Positions 41,827 to 51,211 of a DNA stretch of 64,000 nt are shown piece by piece. The position numbers and the translations under genes are program-made. The notes beneath the pieces were generated by a model. It was given only the letters and a program-made list of their open reading frames with translations. It was not told the origin of the DNA and made no database searches. Where the stretch lies: positions 1,302,001 through 1,366,000 of the forward strand of contig NC_014414.1 of assembly GCF_000152825.2 (NCBI RefSeq), given 5' to 3'. Source of the stretch: Parvularcula bermudensis HTCC2503 (GTDB lineage: Bacteria; Pseudomonadota; Alphaproteobacteria; Caulobacterales; Parvularculaceae). Position 1 is the first letter of the stretch. Each line of letters opens with the position of its first letter.

Positions 41827-44139
41827 ATGAACAGTTTTAAGAATGGTACGATGGATAAGATGAACGATCGCAACGATCTCATCATTGATATCCAAGCTCT
41901 CTTTCTGATGGCGCGTCGGCGCGCGCTGCTGTTCCTGGTTGTGGCTGCCATTGTTCTTGCCGCCGTTGCCGCCCTCTATACGGCGATGGAGCCAAAATAT
42001 ACGGCGAGTGCGCGAATCCTTGTCGACACGAGAGAGCAGCGGGTCGTCACGGAAGATCTGGTCGTTCAGGACGATCGGGTTGATACCTACTCGGTCGATA
42101 CCGAAGCGCGGGTCCTGTCCTCTCGATCCCTCGCCCGCCGGGTTGTCGAGAAACTCGATCTCGCCAATAATCCTGACTTCCTCACCAAGGATGACGATGA
42201 GTCAATGACCGATGTCGAGGCCGTGACCGCGGCCACAACGGCCTTGCAAGATGGGCTTTCTGTCTCTCGGTCCGGCCTTGCCTTTGTCATCGACGTGGCC
42301 TTCACCCATTCCTCGCCGGAGATGGCGACGACCGTGGTCAATACTCTGGTGACTGAATATGTGAACGCGCAGCTTGAATTAAAGCGGACGGCCACCCGTG
42401 AAGCGTCGAGTTTCCTTAAGAGCCGTCTTGATGAATTACGCCAGACTGCGCTGGCGGCCGATCAAAGGCTTGCCGAGTTTCGGACCGAAAATCCGATGTT
42501 GTCCTCCGAAGACGATCAGTCTGTGGTGCAGCGACAATTAGCGGATCTCAGCAATGAATTGGCAGAGGCCAGCGCCGCCTATGCCGAGGTCCAAGCGGCT
42601 CTTGAGGCTGCCCGGCAATTGGCCCAAAGTGGCGGTAGTGCCAGCGTCGGTAATACGCGGGTCAATACGTCGATTTCTGCCCTCAGGGCTCAGGAAGCCG
42701 AAGCGGTGCGCCAAGTGGCCGAGTTGTCCCGGCGCTACGGGCCGCGGCATCCGTCTCTTCTCATCGCGCAGGACGAATTGGTGGCGATTCGGGGACAGTT
42801 GACCGCCGATGTACAGCGAAATGTCGATGACCTTGAGGCCCAAGCCGCCGCCGCGCGAAGCCGGGTCACTTCGCTGCGCCGTAGTCTCGATGCCGTGTCG
42901 GCGACTTTGCAGGATACCAATAGTGCGAAGGCGACACTGAGCGTTTTAGAGCGAGAAGCCGCAACGGCCGGGGCAACCTATGAGGCATTCCTCAAGCGCT
43001 TCGGTGAGACTTCCACCCAAGAGGGCGTGCAGACAGCGGATTCGCGTATCCTCTCTCTGGCAGACACCCCCTCCGATCCTTCCTGGCCCGATCCCCTTTT
43101 GTTCGCCCTTATCGGCTTCGTGTGCGCCGCAGGGGCCGGCGGGGCGGCGGTCATCGCTCGAGAGTTGATGGAAAACGGGCTGCGGACACCCTCGGATGTG
43201 CGTGACACATTCTCAAAGCGACTACTGTCGATTGTCCCATCCTTCCAGTCGTCGCTGACACCGACGGAGCGGCGCCAATATAAGACCCTCGATGCCGGGT
43301 TCATGCTGGAGAAACCGAATTCCACCTTCGCGGAAAGTTTCCGTATTCTGCTCGCGTCGATGATGCAGCAGCGAGGCGATATCCCTGCTCAAGTCATCGC
43401 GGTGACCTCCGCTGTGGCAGGGGAGGGGAAGACCACCGTTTCCTTCGGTCTCGCCCGTGTGGTGTCCATGGCGGGGCAGTCGGTCGTGGTGGTTGAATGC
43501 GCTTCCGATGGGGCAATGGGACCGGGGATGGAGAATGCGGTGGGGTTGGTCGATGTGCTGGCCGGACGGGCCGACTTCGAAGACGCGATCTTGCGTGATG
43601 ATCAAACCGGCGCCTATTTCCTGCCGCTCTTCGGCCAAACGCCCCTGGCCTCGCCGATCTTGGGGACGCCCCAATTCGACGAATTGCTCGCGGAACTGCG
43701 TAACCATTTCGATCGTGTGATTCTCGATACGCCGCCGGTGCTCTCGGTCGCCGATAGCCGGGTTCTCTGCGCTAAGGCGGATGCCGTAGCTTATGTGGTG
43801 AAGTGGGGCGACACGGCGAAGGGGATTGCGGTTGAGGGTTACAACCTTCTTTGGGAATGTGGCGCAATGATCAGTGGGATCGTTCTCAATAATGTCGATC
43901 TGAAAAAGCAGCGGGCATGGACGTCCGAGGGCCTTGGCGGCGGCGTGAGTGGCGGCGCACCGGGGGGGCGGACTCAGCGGCCGAGCTTGCTGAGCGATAA
44001 TCGACGCCCCGCTGTCGGGAGCTTGCCGACCCGCACGCTGAAGCACGACAAACCGCAAGGGAAGACCGAAAAAGGGACAGCTCGCCCCGTATTTCACGTA
44101 GCCGGGCGGAACGTCCTCGGTGATCAGCCCAAAGCGTAA
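41827..44139 (+). CDS. Wzz/Wzc-like co-polymerase with atypical ATPase domain
   Basis: A 770-residue inner-membrane protein. The Wzz N-terminal domain follows a helix at about 37-58; a coiled-coil periplasmic part has GPRHPSLLIAQDELV; a second helix lies near 420-445. The cytoplasmic domain has Walker A AVAGEGKTTVSFGL (Lys535) and Walker B RVILDTPPVLSVADS (Asp634). The Walker A' segment reads VVVVECASDG instead of the usual LLIDxDLR, and no C-terminal tyrosine cluster exists; the tail is Arg/Gly/Pro-rich. It may therefore be a non-phosphorylating ATPase partner. Lies 14 bases after the barrel gene. Confidence 0.88.
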   Translation: MNSFKNGTMDKMNDRNDLIIDIQALFLMARRRALLFLVVAAIVLAAVAALYTAMEPKYTASARILVDTREQRVVTEDLVVQDDRVDTYSVDTEARVLSSRSLARRVVEKLDLANNPDFLTKDDDESMTDVEAVTAATTALQDGLSVSRSGLAFVIDVAFTHSSPEMATTVVNTLVTEYVNAQLELKRTATREASSFLKSRLDELRQTALAADQRLAEFRTENPMLSSEDDQSVVQRQLADLSNELAEASAAYAEVQAALEAARQLAQSGGSASVGNTRVNTSISALRAQEAEAVRQVAELSRRYGPRHPSLLIAQDELVAIRGQLTADVQRNVDDLEAQAAAARSRVTSLRRSLDAVSATLQDTNSAKATLSVLEREAATAGATYEAFLKRFGETSTQEGVQTADSRILSLADTPSDPSWPDPLLFALIGFVCAAGAGGAAVIARELMENGLRTPSDVRDTFSKRLLSIVPSFQSSLTPTERRQYKTLDAGFMLEKPNSTFAESFRILLASMMQQRGDIPAQVIAVTSAVAGEGKTTVSFGLARVVSMAGQSVVVVECASDGAMGPGMENAVGLVDVLAGRADFEDAILRDDQTGAYFLPLFGQTPLASPILGTPQFDELLAELRNHFDRVILDTPPVLSVADSRVLCAKADAVAYVVKWGDTAKGIAVEGYNLLWECGAMISGIVLNNVDLKKQRAWTSEGLGGGVSGGAPGGRTQRPSLLSDNRRPAVGSLPTRTLKHDKPQGKTEKGTARPVFHVAGRNVLGDQPKA

Positions 44140-44154
44140 AAGGGGTTCCCCCCA

Positions 44155-44625
44155 ATGACCAAGGCTGGTGTGACATCTTTCCGTCGGGTTATGGCGATCG
44201 CGTCTGGCGGTGGCCATTGGCATCAATTGATGATGATGCGTGATGCCTACGGCGATCAGCATGTTGATTATGTCACGACCTTGCCTGGTCTTGCAGAACA
44301 ATATGACGCAACGCCGGTCACTATCGTCCCGGACTGCAACCGTAACGAAAAACTTAAAATCGTTCAGTGCACGCTCGCGCTTCTCGGGCTTTTGCTCCGT
44401 AAGCGGCCTGAGGTCATCATCACCACAGGGGCACTGCCCGGTGTGATCGCTTTGGCCATCGGAAAAACTCTGGGGAAGAAAACCATCTGGGTCGACTCCG
44501 TGGCGAATGCTGAGGAAATGTCCATGTCGGGCCGTTTGGCGCGTCGGTTCGCGGATCATTGGATGTCCCAATGGGAGCACGTCGCCGCGGCAGAGGGCGC
44601 TGATTTCGCAGGGCGGGTCCTATGA
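44155..44625 (+). CDS. PssD/Alg14-like glycosyltransferase subunit
   Basis: A 156-residue protein resembling Alg14/PssD, the membrane-bound acceptor-side half of a two-component GT-B transferase. It has VMAIASGGGHWHQLMMM, VDYVTTLPGLAEQY, PEVIITTGALPGVIALAIG and KKTIWVDSVANAEEMSMSG, matching the family. PssD with PssE in rhizobia adds glucuronic acid to the lipid-linked glucose; the same sugar here is inference. Its end overlaps the next gene by four bases (ATGA), so the two halves are translationally coupled. Confidence 0.9.
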   Translation: MTKAGVTSFRRVMAIASGGGHWHQLMMMRDAYGDQHVDYVTTLPGLAEQYDATPVTIVPDCNRNEKLKIVQCTLALLGLLLRKRPEVIITTGALPGVIALAIGKTLGKKTIWVDSVANAEEMSMSGRLARRFADHWMSQWEHVAAAEGADFAGRVL

Positions 44626-45101
44626 TTTTTGTAACCGTTGGGACTCAGTTACCTTTTCCTCGGTTGATTCAGACAGTGGACGATCTGGCCGAGGGCTTGT
44701 CCGAAGACGTGGTGGCGCAGGTCGGACCAGATACAACGCCTAGGGCGCATCTTTCTGCCCGGCCTATGCTGACCCCTTCGGAATTTGACACTTTGTTCCG
44801 TCAGGCACGCGTCATCATCGGTCATGCCGGCATTGGCACCGTTCTGTCGGCTCGGCGGTTCGAGAAGCCGGTGATCCTGGTCCCGCGGCGCCACGATAAG
44901 GGCGAGCACCGCAACGACCATCAATTGGCCACGGTCAAAGCCCTTAAGGGGGCCCCTGGGATCTATATTGCCGAAAATGGCGAGGAGATCGCCGCGCTGC
45001 TATCCCAGGAGCTTTCGGCACCCTCGGCCGCAGCGGCCAAGACGGAAAGCCATGCGAGCCTGATTGCCGAGCTGCGGCGCCTCATCACAATGGACAGCTG
45101 A
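44622..45101 (+). CDS. PssE/Alg13-like glycosyltransferase subunit
   Basis: A 159-residue protein with the GT28 C-terminal (Alg13/PssE) fold, the donor-binding half of the PssD/PssE pair. It starts MIFVTVGTQLPFPRLIQTVD and has IIGHAGIGTVLSARRFEKPVI, followed by VPRRHDKGEHRNDHQ, the family signature for nucleotide-sugar binding. Last gene of the export operon on this strand. Confidence 0.92.
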   Translation: MIFVTVGTQLPFPRLIQTVDDLAEGLSEDVVAQVGPDTTPRAHLSARPMLTPSEFDTLFRQARVIIGHAGIGTVLSARRFEKPVILVPRRHDKGEHRNDHQLATVKALKGAPGIYIAENGEEIAALLSQELSAPSAAAAKTESHASLIAELRRLITMDS

Positions 45102-45235
45102 GACGACGGACAGCTGAGGCGGCGACCCTCAGGCCGATAAGACCCGGGCGTAGTTGCGAAGCGCGGGAAGGGCCGCCACTCCCCCCCGCTTGTAGAAGGG
45201 GCACAGCCGTGTCCTATGCGCCCCGCAGGGAGTCG

Positions 45236-45877
45236 TCAGTAGGCATATCGCTGCCGGAAGGGGAGGCCGATAATGGCGAAGATCAATCTGAACACCACCC
45301 AGAACAGAACAAATCCCCCCGCCGTGTAGATAATCCCCACCGCCGATGTTGGGACCGCCGCCTTGGTCATCACATAATCATCCGCCACGCGGCGGGCGAT
45401 ATCGCCGACGCAAATAGGTCCGGCGCTGCGGGAGTCTCGCAGGCGGGTGACCGCCTCTTCAACCCGCGCTGTGACGTCCTCCGCTTCTGCCGGCGATAAA
45501 TTGGGCGTATCGACCACGGGCGTCTGACAGCTTTGGGTCACTAAGGCCTGGCCAAGCAGAATGGGTCGTTCCCACGGGGCGGCACCGTTCAGCCGCTCGT
45601 CTACCGAGGCCAGCATTTCGTAGCGGCTATAAATCAGCAAGTCCCGAAGGCAGGGGACGAGGGTCGACACATCGGCGGTGTAGCGCACACAATTCTCGCC
45701 CACAGTGTCGCGGGATAGATTATTCGCTTCCCAAGACTGCTCGATATCGAGCGCCAATCCTTCAAGCTCGACAAGACGTTCGTCGAGCCGCTCGCTGAAC
45801 AGGGTTGTGAAATTCATTGCCTGGGACCCGATCGCCAAGCCGATCAACCCCAGAAGAAAGGCAAGAAGTTTCCCCAT
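45236..45877 (-). CDS. Hypothetical membrane protein with two terminal helices
   Basis: A 213-residue protein with a hydrophobic N-terminal helix (about 4-20), a helical acidic middle (about 25-170) that contains several cysteines (CVRYTA, VPCLRDLL, SCQTP, GPICVGD) and a C-terminal helix (about 180-205). The middle would lie in the periplasm with both ends near the membrane, a layout seen in DUF2937-type proteins, but I cannot confirm membership. It is convergent with the PssE gene and has no operon partner. Confidence 0.7.
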   Translation of the reverse strand: MGKLLAFLLGLIGLAIGSQAMNFTTLFSERLDERLVELEGLALDIEQSWEANNLSRDTVGENCVRYTADVSTLVPCLRDLLIYSRYEMLASVDERLNGAAPWERPILLGQALVTQSCQTPVVDTPNLSPAEAEDVTARVEEAVTRLRDSRSAGPICVGDIARRVADDYVMTKAAVPTSAVGIIYTAGGFVLFWVVFRLIFAIIGLPFRQRYAY

Positions 45878-46116
45878 CTCGCAAGCGCCCCCTCAAGCGT
45901 GTCCGTAGTGTGGCGGGGGAAAGCCCGCAGGTCCAGCCGCATTTACGGGTTGTTAAGCAATTTTACCGGGGGAAATGAGGTCGTGAAAATGTCATCAGGC
46001 CCCCCATCCCATAGGATGACAACGGGGGCTGATCTGCTGGCCCCCCTTTTGCATTTAGGGTCGAAAAAGATACCCTACTGCGGCGCAGGGGGGCGGAGAG
46101 GAAATTGAGGGTTGGT

Positions 46117-46725
46117 ATGTCGGAGTCGAGTGCAGCGAAAACACCGATGAGTGTCGAGGAAGCCACCACCGCCGTACAATTGGCGGTGGAGGAGCAAGAG
46201 CAGCTAACGCCGGATGATTACGATAAAGTCCTGGCGACACTGAGCAGCCATCATGATGACCCGGCGGCTCAATATTACCTCGGCGAATTGTTCATGCGGC
46301 TGTCCGCCGCCAAGATGTTCCATACGGCGATCACCTGCTATCGCCGGGCGAACCAATCACGGCACGACCCTGCGCTGGGACGGATCGGCCTCATTCAATC
46401 GGGTCTGATGGACGGAACGCCCGCCGACTTGGTGTCCGAAGGCGGCGCGCTGAGAGCGTTGCACGCGGCGGCGAGCGAAGGGGTGAGGGATGCGGCCGAC
46501 GGCCTCATGAAACTCAGCCGTAAGCTGAGCGATGAGTACGATCACCTGTTTCTGGAGCTGCGTTTCGGTGAAGAATCCGGCAAAAGCAGTGAGGAGCTGG
46601 CGGCCATGCAAGAGCGCCTTGAGGATCTTGGTATCTTGCTCGAAGAGGACGGCGCCATGCGCCGCGAACGCAGCGCCCGCCGCCTGACAAATCCGGCCGA
46701 TGAAGCGGTCAAGGAAACAGCCTAA
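46117..46725 (+). CDS. TPR/Sel1-like helical repeat protein
   Basis: A 202-residue acidic cytoplasmic protein with helical repeat segments such as DPAAQYYLGELFMRLSAAKM and HTAITCYRRANQSRHDPALG, similar to Sel1/TPR units, which mediate protein-protein contacts. There is no signal peptide. The C-terminal third is charged and probably coiled. The ATG at 46117 is preferred over a TTG four codons upstream. No specific partner is suggested by context; it is convergent with the MoxR gene. Confidence 0.7.
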   Translation: MSESSAAKTPMSVEEATTAVQLAVEEQEQLTPDDYDKVLATLSSHHDDPAAQYYLGELFMRLSAAKMFHTAITCYRRANQSRHDPALGRIGLIQSGLMDGTPADLVSEGGALRALHAAASEGVRDAADGLMKLSRKLSDEYDHLFLELRFGEESGKSSEELAAMQERLEDLGILLEEDGAMRRERSARRLTNPADEAVKETA

Positions 46726-46794
46726 GGCCCTGTCAGCGGCCCTATTGGCGCGCCTTCCAAAAAGGAACGCTTCATGCGCTACCGGGGTGGGGGC

Positions 46795-47640
46795 TTAGCC
46801 CCCGTCCCGACGGGCCATGAAGGCCAGTCTTTCGAACAAATGCACGTCCTGCTCATTCTTGAGGAGGGCGCCGTGGAGAGGCGGAATGGCCTTGCGGGGA
46901 TCTTTTTCCCGCAGAACGGTGAGATCCACGTCCTCAACCATGAGCAATTTAAGCCAATCCAGCAATTCCGAGGTCGAGGGCTTTTTCTTCAACCCCGGCG
47001 TATCCCGCATTTGATAGAAGGTCTTAAGGGCGCTGCCGACCAATTCTTTTTTGAGATTGGGGAAATGCACCTCGACAATATCCTGCATCGTCTCGGCGTC
47101 GGGGAAGCGAATATAGTGAAAGAAGCACCGTCGCAAAAAGGCGTCGGGCAATTCCTTTTCGTTGTTCGAGGTGATGATCACCACAGGCCGCGTTTTCGCC
47201 GTGATGGTCTCATTCGTTTCGTAGACAAAGAACTCCATTCGATCGAGTTCTTGCAGCAAGTCATTGGGGAACTCGATATCCGCCTTGTCGATCTCGTCGA
47301 TCAGCAGGACAGGGCGTTCGGCGGCCGTGAACGCCTCCCACAATTTGCCGCGCTTGATGTAGTTCGAGACATCGGACGCTTTGGCTTCGCCAAGTTGGCT
47401 GTCGCGTAGGCGGGCCACGGCATCATATTCATAAAGCCCTTGCTGCGCCTTGGTGGTGGATTTGACGTGCCATTCGATCAGCGACATGCCGAGGGCCTTG
47501 GCGACCTCCTTGGCGAGCACGGTCTTGCCCGTCCCCGGTTCCCCCTTGATCAGCAACGGGCGCTCTAACGCGACAGCCGCGTTGACCGCCATCTTCAGAT
47601 CATCGGTCGCAACATAATTGTCTGTTCCGGTGAACTTCAT
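46795..47640 (-). CDS. MoxR-family AAA+ ATPase
   Basis: A 281-residue AAA+ ATPase of the MoxR group, which act as chaperones that assemble or activate partners, often with VWA-domain proteins. Walker A is GEPGTGKTVLAKEVA, Walker B is VLLIDEIDKADIEF, and the sensor/arginine-finger region includes DAFLRRCFFHYI. I chose the ATG at 47640 (MKFTGTDNYV), because the 35 codons upstream are low-complexity repeats. A VWA partner gene is not adjacent. Confidence 0.92.
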   Translation of the reverse strand: MKFTGTDNYVATDDLKMAVNAAVALERPLLIKGEPGTGKTVLAKEVAKALGMSLIEWHVKSTTKAQQGLYEYDAVARLRDSQLGEAKASDVSNYIKRGKLWEAFTAAERPVLLIDEIDKADIEFPNDLLQELDRMEFFVYETNETITAKTRPVVIITSNNEKELPDAFLRRCFFHYIRFPDAETMQDIVEVHFPNLKKELVGSALKTFYQMRDTPGLKKKPSTSELLDWLKLLMVEDVDLTVLREKDPRKAIPPLHGALLKNEQDVHLFERLAFMARRDGG

Positions 47641-47814
47641 CGGCGATGTCCTTCTCATCATTGGGCCAAACCTGAGAGTAGGCATGCACCGCAGCGCGTC
47701 AATGGACCCTCCCAATGGTGGCCCTCCCAATGGCGGATCTGCCATGCCCCTCTCGGGGGAGGAGGCGTGCGACGATCTCGCGCCGACGCCCTCCTGCGCC
47801 GGCGCTTCTCGCCC

Positions 47815-48417
47815 TCAAGCCGCCGATTGCATATCGAAGGTTTGATTGCAGAGTGTGTCGTCAGACAATGCCCTGAGCAGTATAGCGGCCACATCGCCGC
47901 GGGCGGCGCTTGCATCAGGATCGACATCCTGGCCCAGAATGACTGCTCGGCTGCCCTCTTCCTTTGTCAGGGACACCGGACGGACGATTGTATATTGAAG
48001 CCCTGATTGCTTGAGATGATCGTCCGCCGCGCGTTTCGCTTCCAGATAGGGGCGCATTGGGGCGGGCGCCTCTCCGGGATTGTCGGTGCCGATGGAACTG
48101 AGCATCACAAATCGCTCCACCCCTTGACGAACGGCCAGGTCGATCAAGGCGATAGCGCCATCGCGATCGACCTTTTCAGTCATCTCGGTGGACGTGTCAC
48201 CTCCCGACCCGGCCGCGAAGACCACCGCATCAATCCCATCCAGAAGAGAGGCATCGATGGCGGTGAGGTCGCCCTCGCGAATGATCACGCCTTGGGGCAG
48301 ATCTTCCCAGTCCGATCCTTTACGCACCATGGCAATGGGCGTGTGTTGAGCATCGAGAAGCTGTTGGGTCAGGCGCCGACCGGTCAGGCCAGTCGCGCCG
48401 GCAATCAATACGCGCAT
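47815..48417 (-). CDS. NAD(P)-binding NmrA/SDR-like protein
   Basis: A 200-residue atypical short-chain dehydrogenase fold. The dinucleotide loop GATGLTGRRLTQQLL lies at residues 7-21, followed by DAVVFAAGSGGD and FVMLSSIGTDNPGEAP. The catalytic YxxxK is degenerate (YLEAKRAADDHL). Such proteins act as NAD(P)H-dependent oxidoreductases or redox sensors. The start at 48417 matches the fold start. It lies 56 bases after the GNAT-nitrilase gene on the same strand and may be co-transcribed with it. Confidence 0.88.
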   Translation of the reverse strand: MRVLIAGATGLTGRRLTQQLLDAQHTPIAMVRKGSDWEDLPQGVIIREGDLTAIDASLLDGIDAVVFAAGSGGDTSTEMTEKVDRDGAIALIDLAVRQGVERFVMLSSIGTDNPGEAPAPMRPYLEAKRAADDHLKQSGLQYTIVRPVSLTKEEGSRAVILGQDVDPDASAARGDVAAILLRALSDDTLCNQTFDMQSAA

Positions 48418-48473
48418 GGGAAACCTCCATTCTCCATATGAAGAACGGCCAAGAGGCAGGGCGGTTCCTCCGC

Positions 48474-50090
48474 TCACTCCGCCGCTTCGCGATGACCCGG
48501 CTGTCGTGCCGGGCCCGCGGCATTGTCGGTCCCATCATTGGAGCCCTTTGCGAACCTGACGGAATAAAGGTCGAAGCGACGGTCAGCGAGGTTTCTGACC
48601 GATCCTGACTGACGGCTGGTGAGGAGATCCCGCAAGGACAGGTCGGCAATGGCGATGGTCTCGGTATTCGCGGCGGTATCGGCGGCCACACCGTCGCGTG
48701 CGAACGGAAAATCCGAAGGGGTCAGTATGCAACTCTCTGCATAGTGAATATCCATCGTTTCGACATTCGGCAGATTTCCAACCACGCCGGACATTACGAC
48801 ATAGCACTGATTTTCCACAGCCCGGGCATGACAGCAATAGCGAACCCGTAAATAGCCCCGTCGCTCGTCCGTACAGAACGGAACGAACAAAATCATTGCC
48901 CCCTGATCGACCAAGGTTCTCGCTAGCTCGGGGAACTCAGAATCATAACAAATCATCACACCGATCGGACCGCAATCGGTGGGGATCATGGCCGAGCCCA
49001 CACCGCCCTTGATGTTCCACCAACGCCGCTCCGACGGCGTCGGATGAAGCTTATCCTGGGAATAAACGGCTCCGTCCCTCAAGAAGACGTAAGAGACGTT
49101 ACGGATATCGCCATTTTCCATCATCGTCGGGTGCGACCCGCCGATGATGTTGATGTTATAGCTCACGGCAAGTTGCTGCATGAACGTGCAAAAACGATCC
49201 TTGTACTTTGTAATCTTCTTGATGGCTTCGAGGGGGGCGAGGCGTTGTTCCTCGAGCGCTAGCAATTGCAGGGTAAAGAGCTCCGGAAAGGCGACGAAGT
49301 CAGCTTCGTAGTCCGAGGCCACGTCGACGAAATATTCAATGTTACTCTCAAATTCGCTGGTGTTCTCGATCCGTCGCATCTGGAACTGCACGGTGGCCAC
49401 CCGCACACGCTGGGGCAGGCGATCATGGTGCCGCGTTGTGGAGACAGCCCGCTCGGCATCGTGGTGGAGGGGATTCCACCAGACCATATGGGTGGCATAA
49501 CCACGGGACGGTGTGTCCGAGGGCATGTAGCCGGGCAGGACGCCGATCGGTTCGAAGCCTTGCGCCATCTGAAAGTTGATCACCTGATCGCGGATGTCTT
49601 TTTCAATTACCGCGTTGAGATAGGCCGCCCCCGTCGGATAATTCGCCAATTTTTTTCCGTATCCAGGCATGCGACCGCCAAAGACGATGCCCTTCAGTTC
49701 AAGATATTGGCAAAGTTCTCGCCGCACGCGGTAGAAGCGTTGGCCGATGCGCAGCCGTCGGAATGACGGGTCGACACAGACCTCCATGCCGTAGAGCATA
49801 TTGCCGTCGGGGTTGTGCCGAGCCGCATAGCCGCCGCCGGTAATTTCCATCCAGGTATGCCGTCCAAGGGCAATGTCCTCATCGATGATGAAAGTGGCGC
49901 AATAGCCGACGATCTGACCTTCATATTCCGCAACGAATTGGCCTTCGGGAAAATTATTGATCTGCCCACGAATTTCGCTTGGCGAGTAGCTTTCAACATC
50001 GCCGTAGACCCGACGACTGAGCGACACGACAGCGGGGGCATCGGCCACCATGGCGTTGCGGACGATCAATTTCGGCTGCGTATCACTCAT
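48474..50090 (-). CDS. GNAT acetyltransferase fused to nitrilase-family carbon-nitrogen hydrolase
   Basis: A 538-residue two-domain protein. Residues about 8-215 form a GNAT-like domain (VSLSRRVYGDVESY, VDPSFRRLRIGQRFYRVRRE, the acetyl-CoA loop region). Residues about 228-490 form a carbon-nitrogen hydrolase with the catalytic triad Glu in VAFPELFTL, Lys in DKLHPTPSE and Cys in MICYDSEFPEL. Nitrilase members hydrolyse amides or nitriles; the substrate of this fused subfamily is not established to my knowledge. It is 60 bases downstream of the oxygenase gene and probably in one transcript with it. Confidence 0.93.
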   Translation of the reverse strand: MSDTQPKLIVRNAMVADAPAVVSLSRRVYGDVESYSPSEIRGQINNFPEGQFVAEYEGQIVGYCATFIIDEDIALGRHTWMEITGGGYAARHNPDGNMLYGMEVCVDPSFRRLRIGQRFYRVRRELCQYLELKGIVFGGRMPGYGKKLANYPTGAAYLNAVIEKDIRDQVINFQMAQGFEPIGVLPGYMPSDTPSRGYATHMVWWNPLHHDAERAVSTTRHHDRLPQRVRVATVQFQMRRIENTSEFESNIEYFVDVASDYEADFVAFPELFTLQLLALEEQRLAPLEAIKKITKYKDRFCTFMQQLAVSYNINIIGGSHPTMMENGDIRNVSYVFLRDGAVYSQDKLHPTPSERRWWNIKGGVGSAMIPTDCGPIGVMICYDSEFPELARTLVDQGAMILFVPFCTDERRGYLRVRYCCHARAVENQCYVVMSGVVGNLPNVETMDIHYAESCILTPSDFPFARDGVAADTAANTETIAIADLSLRDLLTSRQSGSVRNLADRRFDLYSVRFAKGSNDGTDNAAGPARQPGHREAAE

Positions 50091-50150
50091 AGGGCCTCCG
50101 GCAGAGCAAGCTTCAGATTTATGTCCTCCCCCGGCGAAGGGAAGGGGCGG

Positions 50151-51053
50151 TCAAGTCAGGCCGATGGCCGCCAGGCGTTGGGCCAGAAAGTCGGCGGCGA
50201 GAATGGGGGGCGCTTCCGACCCGTCCCGAAATCCGTCGAGGCAGGCAAGCAGGGCGTCGGGCCTTGGGTGAAGGAAGTAGGGTAAGGAGTACCGTGAGCG
50301 ATTGACCGTGCGCGGCCGAACGACACGATGGGTGGTGGCGGGCAGAAAGCCATTGGTCAATCGTGCGAGCATATCGCCGCTGTCGACGATCAGCGCATCT
50401 GGAGGCGCGTCAATGGCGCGCCATTCGCCATCGCGCGAGAGAAGCTCAAGCCCTTCGGCGGAGGCCGCGACGAGGAGGGTGATCAGATTGATGTCTTCAT
50501 GGGCGGCGGCCCTTAAGCTGCCGGGCGGGGCTGTCGCCGTCACCGGGGGATAGTGGAGGAGGCGGAGCACCGAATTCCCGCCTTCGGCAAGACGGGTGAG
50601 GTCGCCCGCTCCAACGCCGAGCCCTTCCTCAAGGGCGGCAAGCAGCCCATGCCCCGTGGCGTCCAAGGCTTCGTAGAGCCAGGAGATTTCGGATCGGAAG
50701 GCCGGGGGGTGATCGGGCCAGACATTCGGCGCCACCGCCTCTCGCCCCACATGCCAAAATTCCTTCAGATCGGGGATGGCGGTGTCCTTGGCGCTTTCCC
50801 GCCCGAAGGGGGTGTATCCGCGCTGACCATCGCGCCCGACGATGAAGCGTGCCTTGTCGTCTTCCGCCTGGGCGAAAAAGGCGGCGACGGTCTCGTAGAC
50901 GTCATTCAACCGGGTGAGATCGATGCCGTGATCGATAAGGATGACAAAGCCCGTGTCTTTGAGGCTTTGGACAAGCGCTGACGCAAAGGCTGCTCGATCG
51001 GCCCGGTCGCCCTCGAGAGCGTCGGCGAACGACAAGGTTTGAGGATCGGCCAT
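50151..51053 (-). CDS. 2-oxoglutarate/Fe(II) oxygenase, isopenicillin-N-synthase-like
   Basis: A 300-residue double-stranded beta-helix oxygenase. The N-terminal DIOX_N region has FVILIDHGIDL. The iron triad is likely His and Asp in AAHEDINLITLLV and the distal His in THRVVRPR, followed by the co-substrate arginine in NRSRYSLPYFLHP. The family hydroxylates or oxidises small molecules, and the substrate is unknown. I chose the ATG at 51053 (MADPQTLSFA); the 23 codons upstream look non-coding. Confidence 0.92.
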   Translation of the reverse strand: MADPQTLSFADALEGDRADRAAFASALVQSLKDTGFVILIDHGIDLTRLNDVYETVAAFFAQAEDDKARFIVGRDGQRGYTPFGRESAKDTAIPDLKEFWHVGREAVAPNVWPDHPPAFRSEISWLYEALDATGHGLLAALEEGLGVGAGDLTRLAEGGNSVLRLLHYPPVTATAPPGSLRAAAHEDINLITLLVAASAEGLELLSRDGEWRAIDAPPDALIVDSGDMLARLTNGFLPATTHRVVRPRTVNRSRYSLPYFLHPRPDALLACLDGFRDGSEAPPILAADFLAQRLAAIGLT

Positions 51054-51211
51054 GCACTTTTCCGGATCAAACAAAGGACGCCAAGGGGAACCGCTTGGGC
51101 CATAGGGGCGCCCTAGAAGCATCGCCTCGGCGATTCAATTCCCGCGGATGATCCCTTCTATCCGGCACCCTCGGCAGGTGAAGTTTTCTCAAGTATACAT
51201 TTCGGGGTTGA

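Noticed and set aside
45678-46116. Possible tRNA or riboswitch in the gap before the TPR-like gene
   Set aside because: No cloverleaf, T-loop sequence or known riboswitch core could be found by eye.
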